Of a stretch of DNA of 64,000 nucleotides, positions 11,214 through 45,517 are shown piece by piece. The position numbers and the translations under genes are program-made. The DNA comes from Lepas anatifera (lineage: Eukaryota; Arthropoda; Thecostraca; Lepadidae), in NCBI GenBank assembly GCA_034440635.1, contig JAOTON010000386.1, positions 186,001 through 250,000 of the forward strand. The letters are read 5' to 3'. The notes under the pieces are model-generated. The model worked only from the letters and a program-made list of their open reading frames with translations. It was not told where the DNA came from and searched no databases. Position 1 is the first letter of the stretch, and the number at the start of each line of letters is the position of its first letter.

Positions 11214-13148
11214 GCAGACGGAGGTCACCCCAACGCCGACTCGAGGCGGACGTCAGCGGGCAGAGCGGAGTACTGACGCCACGCTCAGGTCACGTGGTGA
11301 CGGACAATGGTGCAAGCGTTCGAATGTATCGGTGCACTCTTTAGATTAGTCGAGGGCGTCGGTTTGAATCGCTGACAAGTGTGACGCGTCCTGTCGAGCC
11401 CTGCTGAGCTTCATTTAGTGGATAGAAAAATCCCACATCTTTAGTGAGCTTTTGTGCGGGATCTGCAAACAATTCGATCAGTTCATAACTAGATAAGGGA
11501 AAATCACCATGCCTTACTCATCAACCCCACACATTGCCACTGGAACCTGGTAGTGCTGCGGCACATACCTCACTTTCGACAAGGCGTAGCTTTCCACATT
11601 GTGCTTGACCACAATCAAACAGTTTAGCGTACCTTATTTCTTTGATGAGGCTCTGCTTCAAACTAAGCAGTTTGTTTCTTATGAAGCAAGCGAGAGTTTA
11701 AAGACATAGGACTTGCTGCTGTAATACATACTGACACATTTATTGTACTGAATAGAAGCAGAAAATAATGACTGCTTTCGTTACTATAAAACTCACGCAG
11801 CTATTGGGTCTCCACATTCAAACTGGCGACAAGTTGGCGGCACTGCTCGCTATCTGATACGTAAAACGTAGTGCGTATCAGAACAGACTATCAGAACCCA
11901 TCGCATGCTCGCTCTGGTGACGTACGGCTGGCATAGTGACTGTCACGACCACTCTTGTCTATGTATTCACATTTTGTTCAAATACACACGCAATCACTGG
12001 ATCAATGTGTCGGTGTGAAGTGGTTGATGCAGCAGGCTGATGTGTCCCGGGCAAGCCCGGGTCACCGAAACAGCGCAATGTAGTACAAGGAACAGTACCG
12101 TACGCAGTGGTTGGCCTTGTGCGACGGCCTTGCAAACATAGCATGGCTTGGGATTAGACATAAGCCTCCGCTCAAGTTCAAATTTGTGGTCCTGGAACTG
12201 GATTCATCGCTGTACTAATCCAACGGTGTCGGCACGTCCTCGTGATTCACTAGCGTCAATAATGTGGGCCAGCGTCATCTATATCCAACCAACATACATT
12301 GCCACCTATACTTCCGACCTGTAGCGCCATCTGCACCCTGTCAAATGTAGCGCCATCTATACCTGCCAACATACAGCACACCTACAACCTGCCAACATGT
12401 AGCGTCACCAAGAATTAGACCAGTGCCATCTTCTTCCAACCGAGATATCCATGCCAATGCATTGACAGTGCAATACTACCACTGGAAAGTCCGGGTGGTT
12501 TGGGGGAACAAGGCATTTTGTCCCCAAACCCCTTCCCAATTTTCCCGAAAATAATATTATGTTTTTACCATGCTTACCCCCGTTGTACCCTCACTCCCAA
12601 ACAACTGGCGTATACTACCACTTTAAGAAAAAAATTTGGAACACACTTCCAGAAATATCTATATTGAGTACCTACCTGCCACTTTGAGTTCTTCGCTACC
12701 TACATTTATAACTTTTGACGATAAACTATGGAGTTTTAACTTTCATTGTCAAATATTGCGGGTACGGTATAGCTTCAGACGCTTAAATTATCTATCGTAA
12801 AACCAGTTGACATACACATTTCTTAACACCCAAGGTGGGCCTCTGAGCCACCTTTGCCATGGTGGAGGGGTGTTCAAACAACCCCCCTCGAACTCGACTC
12901 CTATACGGATAGTAAAGTACGCCTAATTTCACTAAATTCCAGAATTCGACCAAGCACGCCGGCCGGCCGGCCCCCACTGGAAATTCACCGCAAATAAAAG
13001 CCGACATCTCCGCCGCGGAAGCCAAATACTTTGATCCTATGATTTTATCGCACAGGTGTGTCCCCCCCCCTTTGCCGGTGGCCTTGGACTAAAGTGCCAC
13101 ATTCCCCTTTAAAAAATTCTGGAGGTGAGGTTGTTTGACCTGTACTGG
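11214..13148. other. Intergenic; degenerate GTAGCGCCATCTA repeats at 12250-12420
   Basis: No gene seen. Between 12250 and 12420 the phrases GTAGCGCCATCT and CCTGCCAACATRYAGC recur about every 35 bases, a short degenerate tandem repeat. Near 12960 GGCCGGCCGGCC is a short palindromic GC run. At 13095-13115 AGTGCCACATTCCCCTTTAA is an isolated end of the AGGGAATGTGGCACC family. Confidence 0.45.
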
Positions 13149-13539
13149 CAGTGGCGGATCTAGCCGGGTGGTTTGGGAGGGGCAAACCAAAGTCGAAAAG
13201 CAAAAAAACGTCGCGCAGTGAAAAATTGCGTTACAATATGCCTTTTCGGTAGGATTTTGGGAACTGGAGACGAAAAGCAAAAACAAAAAAACGACACGGG
13301 GTGAACAATATAGACTCAAGATACTTTTTTCCTATCCAAGCCCCAATATTTACACTGAACTTCACTAATTCTGTTTGAAGTTGAGAGTTGAAGCACCAAA
13401 ATCTTGCTTACAAGCTAAAAAGGAGTCGGGGAAAAAGGAGGTCGATCGCTTGGGGGTGGGGTGGCAAAAACATTGTTTTGCCCCGAGCTTTTCCGTTTGG
13501 GGGTCAATTGCCTTTTTGCCCCCCCTGGATCCGCCACTA
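13149..13539 (+). mobile_element. hAT-like MITE, CAGTGGCGGATCTAGCC family, copy 1
   Basis: Starts CAGTGGCGGATCTAGCCGG and ends CCTGGATCCGCCACTA (G expected at the last base). It is flanked by TGTACTGG and TGTACTAG, a 7-of-8 match. The interior contains GTTGAGAGTTGAAGCACCAAAA, shared with the copies at 14029, 48255 and 61597. Non-coding. Confidence 0.8.
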
Positions 13540-14028
13540 TGTACTAGTGACCTGACCTGAGATGGCCCAACCTTAAAATTTTGGGAAAAGTTGCGGAATT
13601 GATCAAGGAGAAGGTGTGCGAAGTACGGCAGCGTTTCGCGCCGTTGTTTTTGTGTCACCGGAAAAAACCCGAGAGGGGGGTGTTCAAACACCTCCACCAG
13701 GGCGAAGGTTGTTTGTAATAAACCTTCGATAACACTGGTCAAGAGCCAAAATGGATCCGGCACGTGAATACCTGTTTCTGCCTATTTTGATACCGCTGAT
13801 TTCAAATTTAGTAACCGTTTTTTGCCATCGGACCTGGTTTTCTCTCCAGAGCATACCTGGTGCATAGCCCCTACATTTTTCACACACTGTCATCAGCCTA
13901 GCCTTTTGTGGAAAAATATAGATCCAGGATGTCGAGAATCCGGATTATCTGCACCCAGACAGTGACGGATCTAGGATTTCGTTAAGGGCGCCGAACCTGG
14001 GGGCCCCGAACCTGAGGGGCGCCAATTT

Positions 14029-14497
14029 CAGTGGCGGATCTAGCCGGTCGGTTTGGAAGGGACAAACCAAAGTCGAAAAGCAAAAAAAAACGTCACGCAG
14101 TCAAAAGCTGCGCTACCAATATCACTTGACGGTAGAATTTTGGGGTATTTCAGACAAAAAGCCAAAAAAGAGCTCGAGATACTTCTTCCTATCCAAGGCT
14201 GGCTATACTATGGAGGTCTGGCTATACTGTAACTGAGAATTATTGATATTTACTCCATTATTCTGATGAAGGGCTTTGCCCGAATATATAATCTTCGGTG
14301 TTTTTTTTAATTTCCGGATTCGAGGGGACAGGCCAGGGACCATCTTATCAACTTATGTTCTGTTTGAAGTTGAGAGTTGAAACACCAAAATCTTGCTTAT
14401 AAACTAAAAAGGAGTAGGGGGAAAAAGGAGGTCGATCGCTTTGGGGGCGAAAACATAGTTTTGTCCCGAGCTTTTCCGTTTGGGGAATGCCACAGAG
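14029..14497 (+). mobile_element. hAT-like MITE, same family, copy 2 (right end lost)
   Basis: Starts CAGTGGCGGATCTAGCCGGTCGG and keeps the family interior (GTTGAGAGTTGAAACACCAAAA, CGAGCTTTTCCGTTTGGGGA). It then runs into unrelated sequence without the CCGCCACTG end. A related-looking end (CAGTGACGGATCTAGG, about 13964) abuts it. Confidence 0.65.
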
Positions 14498-14499
14498 GT

Positions 14500-15150
14500 C
14501 AGAAAAAGTAATTTGGTTCCCCAACGCAGACCAGTTGATGCCCCAAGATGAAAGGAACGTTCCCCAGAGGCGGTTATCTGGCAATTATAGCTTGTGGACC
14601 AGAAGCCTGAGCACATGGCCTTTATTTGTCACATTCAAGTCATAAAAGTTTAGTATTTATTAGAGGATATTGTTCAAAATTACCCTAGATGGTCTTCAGG
14701 CTATGAAATTTTTTTCATGTGTTAAATAATCCAAAATTGTTTAACACTTTTTAATTCTTGGGGGTCAAACTATTTCTCTCTATATACATATTCTTGAGTA
14801 ACATGGGACAATGATTCCAACGAACAAAGGATATTTAAAATCTGTAGGCAATTTCAAAAGTTATGGGCATATAAATGTTTGACACATTTGCAAAGGCCTC
14901 CATGTATACACCAATATCTCTCGTAGTTTAAGCTCAATTGCTTTCAAAATTTGTACTTACTTGTTTTCTGACATTTCTATTCAAAATCTGTGCAATACAT
15001 ATAAATTTGATCTGGAATATAAAAATAAAAAACAAATTGGATCACATGTTCAAAATTTAGTTTTGGTCCAATAGTTTCAAAGGCAGTCTAAAACAAATTC
15101 AAACACCAAACAAATTCAAATCCTCTAACAATTCTAAAATTTATACCTAC
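14500..15150. other. AT-rich, no recognisable feature
   Basis: No coding frame or repeat that I can support. Confidence 0.4.
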
Positions 15151-15170
15151 ATAAAATGTGTTATATCTAA

Positions 15171-15560
15171 ATAAAATGGGTTCCGGGAGGGGAGGCGCCA
15201 TATTAGAGGGCGCAGTCTGGAGCAGAGGAGCGCCAATTTTGGACGGCGCTACCTTTCACGGAGCGGCAAACTTCATAAGTGTCGCCACCGGCAAAAAGTG
15301 GGGGCCAGCCAAACTTCAACCTGATGCTGACAAAAATTTTCAACATCAGTACCAAAACCGTTCGAATTTGGGCTCCTCTTTGCCTTCCGCAGCGGCTGGA
15401 TATAAGAATGTCCGGCTTTCTCTTATTTTGACTGAGATCAGGAAATTTTTGGCCAAAAGTGGAGGGGGCCTGGCCCCCCTGGCCCCCTTTTCCGACGCGT
15501 ATGGCAAACTTTATTTCCGAGGCGACGATACTCACATGCTGGGAGACGGGTGGGAAATAA
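15171..15560 (+). repeat. Interspersed repeat shared with 51768-51906
   Basis: The part GTCGCCACCGGCAAAAAGTG ... GCCTTCCGCAGCGGCTGGATATAAG (about 15280-15405) matches the opposite strand at 51768-51906 (CTTATAACCAGCGGCTGCGG ... CACTTTTTGCCGACGGCGAC). The sequence GATGGCGACGCTTAGGCTTCC near 24205 is a further fragment. Class unknown. Confidence 0.55.
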
Positions 15561-15935
15561 CTTGAAGTACATATATTGTTTTCCTCGTGGTAGCAGTGCC
15601 GGATTCAAGGGGAGGGGGTGAAAGGAGCGGTCACCCTCTTAGGTCCGTGGAGCGGTCCCGCTTTATGGACACAAGGCACCCTTTGAACGCGCCTTTGAAC
15701 CAAGGACTTGAATGATAGCGGCATGACCTTATTAGGTCGGCCTTGCCCTTACACGATCAAGTTCAACGCCAAATAAGGAATTTTCAAGGTTGTACCTAAT
15801 GCATGCCATTTGAATACCTAATTGGATCAAGCTAGTCTATGTCAAATTTACTGTTGAGTTTTGATTAGTTTAAATGCTAAAGACAGACACTATTTCGAAA
15901 AGTGTGACCTATGATGGCCTCTACTAGCCTAGTTA

Positions 15936-17155
15936 TTAACATGCGCATTGACGGGGTGGCTACCCGCTCCCCCCTCGGGTTTTTCGGAGGCAGCAGAAAT
16001 TTCGGAGGCAGCATTTTCCCACCATCCCTGAAAATTTTTACCCCGGGTCACCCGAGGTCAGGTCACCAGGTGAGGTCAACCAAGGTCACCTCACTTCAAC
16101 TTTGAAGCTCTATAAAAGATACATTTCTTAGTCGATCAATTTGAAACTTGCTACACTCTATGACCTCTTCAGGGTCTACAACGTGTATATCCGGGATTTT
16201 TTATTTCGTGACCTGAGGTCAGGTCACGAGGCGACATCTCCCATTAGAAAAGCATGGGGAAAAGCTGTCCTATGATCTAGAAGTCACAAAAATGATTGAA
16301 AATTCTCAGACTGCTCAGAAAAACGTTTTTGGACACCCTTTCACAGATCTCGAGGGCCATATTTTCCCTTTGACTTTTCCAAGGTCATCCAAGGTCACCA
16401 GGGGTCAAAAACAGTACTTTGACAATAACTTTTGACCTAATTAAGCTAGAACGCTAAAACAAACACCATCGTGTTTGTCTCGTCACTAGCTTTCATTTGA
16501 TATACGGCAAGGTCACTTTGTGACCTTTCGTGACCTCAGGTCATATTATGTCACAAGGTGACCTCTGGAGGTCAAACCACTGGCGGGAGATCTTTACGTT
16601 CCAGATAGCGGAAAAAGGACTGGCAATTTCCTATCAAATGTACCTTACCAGATCTCAATAGCTCTAATGGCATAACAGTTATGCCAAGTTTTCGTAAGCA
16701 TTGCATATTTGAGTGAAAATAGCCTATCGTGACCTTTCTTGACCTCTGGAGGTCAAACCATTGACCTGAGCGCTTAAACATGTGAACTAATTTCTTACTG
16801 AATTCACGCGAGCTTTCTAATGCACTTTGAAGATTTGCGTTAACCCCCATCGTTTCGGAGTTAGAGGGGGCCATCAATGGCCCCCGGTGGGGCGAAGGTG
16901 GCGCCGGACCCGGACCGGTAGGGCGCGGGTTAATTTACATGTTATCCCTATGACGGCATGTTTTGACCTCTCGTGACCTTAAATGTGACCTGACAAAAAA
17001 TGGTTACAATATTTTCGATGGAGAAGTGGGTGCGCTACCCAACGCCATTTACCGTTTCAAACTACCGTGGTTCTCGAGATCTTAGGGGGGCGGGTACCCG
17101 GCCTCCCCTCCGTCAAAGCGAAGATGGCTCAGACCCCCGTCAATGCACGTGTTAA
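15936..17155 (-). mobile_element. TTAACACGCGCATTGACGG element with a nested TTAA element
   Basis: The ends read TTAACATGCGCATTGACGG and CCGTCAATGCACGTGTTAA. Read on the minus strand, the first ~225 bases match the copy at 61716 up to ACATGTAAATTAA. At that TTAA a second family (TTAACCCGCGCCC..., see 36542) is inserted. The rest of the host copy between the insert and the far end is missing except about 40 bases. Confidence 0.7.
15976..16933 (+). mobile_element. Nested AGGTCA-rich TTAA element (same family as 36542-37571)
   Basis: Ends GGTGGGGCGAAGGTGGCGCC...GGCGCGGGTTAA (TTAA 16930-16933). The interior follows the 36542 copy closely: ACCCGAGGTCAGGTCACC, GTGACCTTTCGTGACCTCAGG. Dense in AGGTCA/TGACCT hexamers. 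Left boundary approximate. Confidence 0.65.
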
Positions 17156-17561
17156 CATTGGTTCTCAGCTTCGCGTTGTCTGGAAATTTCTGCATGTCAT
17201 GTCAAAAATGTCTGAATGATGTTTGGAAACAATTTTAGACATTTCTTAGTTTGTTTTTAGATGCTGAAAGTTGACCTACCTCTTATAAGAGCCGTATTAC
17301 ACTTGTTGGTGTTGTCTGAATAATTTTAGAACATTAGCGGCACCCATGGGCAGAGGCGGATACAGGTAAACAAATTTAAGGGGCGGCAACCAGGGAAGAC
17401 CAGGGAAGCTTATTGTTTTGAAGAAAAAAACAGTCAAAATTGGTTAAAATTAGGAAGACTTTGACCACTTTCAGGGATCACATGGTCGGATTACTCCATC
17501 TTTGAATCCGCACCTGCTCATGGGCTTCGAAATATGAGGGGATAACTCGTTGACCTCAACA

Positions 17562-17832
17562 CATAGGCGGATCCAGAATTGCCGATCGAGGGGGGCACCT
17601 TCCCCGAGGGGCGCCATCCGGACCTGGGGGACGACACTTTTGACCGGCAAAACCTATAAGGTGGGCGTAAAACCCTATCGGTGGGCGCCAATTTTCGCAT
17701 CCTGGGGGAAGCGACAATTTAGGGGGCGCCATCGACCTCTCAGGAGGGCGCAGTGACCAGTTCAGGGGTCGCCGAGGGTCGAACGAGGGGGAGACGGGCA
17801 CGTGCCCCCTTTTCCCCCTGGATCCGCGTATG
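17562..17832 (+). mobile_element. hAT-like MITE, CATAGGCGGATCCAG family, copy 1
   Basis: The inverted ends CATAGGCGGATCC and GGATCCGCGTATG enclose 271 bp of G-rich sequence with repeated GGGCGCCA. Flanks CCTCAACA / CCTCAATG are a diverged 8-bp duplication. Confidence 0.7.
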
Positions 17833-18237
17833 CCTCAATGTAGGCTGATATCAATTTTTAGACATGTCGAATTGATCGCCTGACGGGTATGCAAAGCAGT
17901 CAATCTCTTAGTGAAACTAACTCGGAAATTTTGAAAACCGGGGAGTCCGATCGGACCGACTCCAGGCGCTTTGGGGGCCCAATTCTGATCTATGGCTGCT
18001 GCACTCAAATGGACGCACACTTACCTGGAATGTCACCCTTGATTTTCCTGACGGAGACACCTTTCCAGCCCCATATCCAGGGACGTCGTTACGGACATTT
18101 TACTGGACTGGATGGTTTCTGGACTGATGATGACCGGGGAGGGAAGAGGGGAGGGGAGGGGACGGGGAGGGGGTGGAGGCAAATTCTGAGAATTTTGGCT
18201 GCATTTGAAACACCAAACGACGGTGCACTCACTAACA

Positions 18238-18548
<311 letters not shown>

Positions 18549-19038
18549 TCACGCAGGCGAGGGAGAAAATGCAAAAAAATTGAGTCGAGGTTCAAAATGG
18601 GGGTAAGACAATGTCACTCCTGATTTGCTATAAAGGAGGACACGTCGCCCCTGCTTTCGACACCGATGCCCACATCAACCCAACTCCATATCCGCAGTAA
18701 ACCCCTGATCCAAACTGAGAAAGGGAGGGGCACAAAAAGTATCTTCGTGCCCATAAGCGGATCCAGGGGCAAAGGAGAATGTGCCCTCCTGCCCTGCCCC
18801 ACGATGGACTCATACGGAACCCCCGCCGTCCCGAAATCTCTGGAACCGCCTCAACATTCCTTTGAAACTTAGTCCCCTCCTCACCTACACAAGATGCAAG
18901 CATTAGCGTCCCCACCATCAATTTGGCATTCCTTTTATGACGTCATATCCGTCCGTATTTGAATCTCCTGACTGAAATAGTCCCTCCTTCAGACCCAAAT
19001 CGCGACCCACATGGGACACAACTGGCCTCTCACTGACC

Positions 19039-19290
19039 CATAGGCGGATCTAGGATTGCCAATCGGAGGGGCACCTTCCCGGGGGGGGCGCCACCCGGAC
19101 CAGGGGGCGCCACTTATGACCGGCAAAACCTATCAGGTGGGCGCCAAATCCTATCGGTGGGCGCCGCCGACTTTCGTATCCTGGGAGGGGGGTGGGAAGC
19201 GACATTTCAGGGGGGACATCGACCTTTCAGGGGGCGCCGAGGGTCGATCGGGGGCACGTGCCCCCCCCTTGCCCCCTGGATCCGCCTATG
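19039..19290 (+). mobile_element. hAT-like MITE, CATAGGCGGATCTAG family, copy 2
   Basis: 252 bp from CATAGGCGGATCTAGG to CCCTGGATCCGCCTATG with a perfect 8-bp duplication CACTGACC on both sides (19031-19038, 19291-19298). Same interior as the copy at 17562 (GGGGCACCTTCCC, GACCGGCAAAACCTAT, GGGCACGTGCCCCC). Confidence 0.85.
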
Positions 19291-19569
19291 CACTGACCCA
19301 AGTGCCCTTGCGATAGGAGCTTCTGGGATCGCCTAGGCCTGTGCCATCAGTATTTTCGCCACGAGATATCCCCTTAACTCGGCTCGGTTCCCACACGTCT
19401 TTTTGGAATGAGGTCCCTACCTCGTCAGCTGAGGCTACCTCTGAATCGAAATTATGTATCCGCCCTTGATTTTCGAAAATATTCATAAACGGCACCCATC
19501 AAGAGTAATGCGAAAGAAAGCCTTCAAATCTAAGAGCAAGTCACATTTCGCCTTTCCCCAAATTCATAC

Positions 19570-19780
19570 CGTACGCTGGATTTGGAAGCGCCGTCAGCTG
19601 CCTATCGCGCGGCAGCAACGGCAGCCGCGGCAGCGACGCAAACAACGCAGCAAAGTCCCGGGCCGCGCTGTTTGTTGACAAGTTCTGGCGCGACCGCCGA
19701 CCGTTGCGTTTCCGCGTGGGTAAGACATCTTGTGGCACGTCGGTTGGCTTATCTCACCGAAGCCTCCATCAATCAGTGAA
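19570..19780 (+). promoter_or_regulatory. Presumed ANP32 promoter / 5' UTR, CpG-rich
   Basis: The 200 bases before the ANP32 ATG are GC- and CpG-rich (ATCGCGCGGCAGC, CCGCGGCAGCGACG, GGCGCGACCGCCGACC) in AT-rich surroundings, as expected for a broadly expressed TATA-less promoter. No TATA box seen. CGTGG/GTAAGA at about 19718 could be a donor of a non-coding exon. Confidence 0.45.
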
Positions 19781-42798
<23,018 letters not shown>

Positions 42799-43385
42799 CC
42801 AGTGACGTCACAGGCAGGCCTCGTGCCCACACATTCATGCATCACCCCATTTGACCGGCGGCGAGAGTCCGCACTCCCGCCTGTCGCGCGCCTCACCACC
42901 GCACCGCCCCCGGGCAAAGCCCCGGGGGCCGAGCAGGAGCGCAGCGGGCGCCGGCCGGCCCCATCTACTCGCGTTTTTGGTCATTTTACAACGTTGCAGA
43001 TTGTTACGATTCTCGCTGCACGAACGCGCCACAGCGTGACTGAGAAGTGTTGCCGTGTGCCTGTGCGCCCAAGTGTTGACATGTACATACAGGGAGTGGG
43101 TGGTTGGCTCGCGCAAGTGCAGCCTGGCGACCCCGCTGGACGTGAGCGGCGACAGTTATAAGAGAGCGAGACATGCTTTTATTTCGGCGCCGCTGAGTGA
43201 CAATGTTTCGGCGGTGAATGGACTGGTCTCTTTGCGTGACTGCGCAGTTGGGCAGTGCACGCCTGGGGTTGGGAGGGTTCCAATATGGCGGCGCGGGGCG
43301 GGCGGGTGCGCTCTGTCGTCGGTACCTCTCGCATACCATGGCCATTTGTCAATGTACAATAAATATTTTGTTGTCCGGTGTGTAC
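42799..43385 (+). other. ANP32: ANP32 3' UTR with polyadenylation signal
   Basis: GC-rich sequence after the stop. AATAAA at 43358-43363 in TGTACAATAAATATTTTGTTGTCCGGTGTGT, followed by a GT-rich stretch, is a good cleavage signal. The mRNA probably ends near 43385. Confidence 0.7.
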
Positions 43386-43399
43386 AATAGCGGTGTTTG

Positions 43400-45252
43400 C
43401 TGATATGCGGAAGGTTGCAGAAGACGATACAATGAGACGGTCAGGTCTCCGCAGTTTTAAATTGTAAAGTGTGTATTTAACTCCCGCCGTGAGGGAGAAT
43501 CCTTCAGCGACAGCGCTCTGAGCTCAGATGTGCACCAAAAAGTTTCCCGGCCGACAACTTAACTACTCCGATTCTAAGCTAGTTTATTAGAATTTCATGG
43601 GAGACAGAATTAGTTGGAGTACTAGCTCAATTCGAGATTATAAATAAAACGTCATTACACGGCGATTTAAATACGATACAGCACCTAGTCCACTACTGAA
43701 ACAAATATGACCGACACAAGTGCATGGGATAATATATCGATATATCGTACTTTGTACTGAAACACACAAACTAAAAACTCCCCGAAGCACTGACACGTAT
43801 GATTCCGTATATTGCCGCTACAGGGAGCTGCCTAATGAGTACACGTGGAAGCCCCCTGAAGTAAGGTGGTAGCGGAGTTTTAGGGCGCTGCAGCTGCAGA
43901 GGCTATATGTGAGTAAGGTGATTCCACCCAAAGAGGGTCAGTGAGAGCGGATGCCGCTCGGATACAGCTAAAACACGGCGTCTGGCAAAACATCACTCTT
44001 CAGGACACAGGGAGTTGAAATCTCCCAATCAGAAGGGCGACGTCTTGGTAGAACTAATTCTGTGTACAAAGTAAGACATTGAATTCTACGGTTGGCGAGG
44101 TTCGGAGTTTAATTGCGCCGAGATCGGAGTAGGCCAGGAACTGATCCTTGCGCGCGATCGTTTGACATGATACATGCGTGGATTGTCTTTGAAAGCAAGT
44201 GCTTTTTCATGTCTTGGCTGGCAGTTACCACTGTCTGGACCCGACGTAGAGAAGCTAGTTTCCACTAATTAACCAGCACATTCAGAGGCATTGCCAACTG
44301 GACGCTCCTACAAGCAGCCAACGGTAGTCTCTGCCGTGGGCCCAACCATGCTGAGCGAGGGCGGGCCGTGTGGGCAGTGCGTCCCTTAGTCTCCCCTAGC
44401 CATGACGACTTAAGGACGAGCTGTAGATTATGGACGTTTGGATATCCCGAAGACCGGAAAAGCCTAGACTGATAGCACAGCTCAGTGCTGCGTCGGGCGC
44501 TTTTGGGCATAATGATCGATACACGATGATGGAGTATCTGCAGTCCAGTGAAGGGGGGGGGTATCAACGCACCGACTGCCAGGGTAATATTGCGTGCGGA
44601 TGCGACAATCCCACTGCACAATATTGTCGAATGGAGACGGATTATGTGATCATTCCAGTTCGAACATAGTAGTTATTGGTGGTTGTACCACTTCTGTACT
44701 AAGCGAGCTTCCGAATCTCAGTCCAATATAAAGCCACTCCTCCACACTTTTCGGCGATGTTTATGCGTCGGTGCTTTCTCATTCCATGCATTCATAATCC
44801 ACAAAGTTCATTACTCCTACTAAAAAATACACCCTATACAAATAAAGTTCTCCACGTGAATAGTTACCCCCATGGGTGCGACGGGCAGCAATTATTCGCG
44901 CGATGAGAACCACGACGGTTTTCGTAGTTGAACACCTGGATAGGCGTGGAGGCCGACTGAACTTTGTTCCCGGCGCACCACGTATCCCAGGGGATCCGTG
45001 CTACAACAGTCAGGCAACGAGCGTCCTGGAGAAATAGCGGCGACCAGCCTCGAACACTGAACGAGACCATTTCCGCCGGCTTAATATTCCTGCTCTTTTC
45101 CTCGGAGAAAAACAACCCGTATCGGCGCATGTTAAGTGCACAAATGTCACTTTCACACACGCACGCAATAGTGATGAACACTTCCAAATACAGAATGCTG
45201 GCAACAGACTGAACCCCAGAGGCACCCAACTGACACTGCCGGGCCGCCTTGG
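43400..45252. other. ANP32-UTP23 tail-to-tail intergenic region
   Basis: No gene, RNA or repeat that I can support. The 3' UTR of UTP23 should lie at the right end of it; no clear AATAAA on the minus strand was found close to the stop. Confidence 0.4.
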
Positions 45253-45517
45253 TCACGCTGCACTCTGTTCTCGCCTGGCTAGCTCTTCCTTCACGTGTTT
45301 GGCCAGCTTGACCCTGTGTCTGCGTCTCCGCCCGCGGCCACCGGCGGCGCCACTGTCGCCCTCCTCTTCTGTCTGCTTGTCCCGCCGACGGCGACGCGAC
45401 AGCGGGTTTGCCCCCTTCGCCACTTTGCGCTTCTTCTTCGGCTTGACCTCAGGTTCACCGAGGATGTCCCGCTTCATACTGGTGATGGTTTCGCGTTGTT
45501 GCTCCGAAAGGCCGACC
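45253..45517 (-). CDS. UTP23: UTP23 exon 5
   Basis: Acceptor CTCGATTTTACAG, 88 codons including TGA. Encodes VGLSEQQRETITSMKRDILG and the basic nucleolar tail ending REQSAA. Confidence 0.93.
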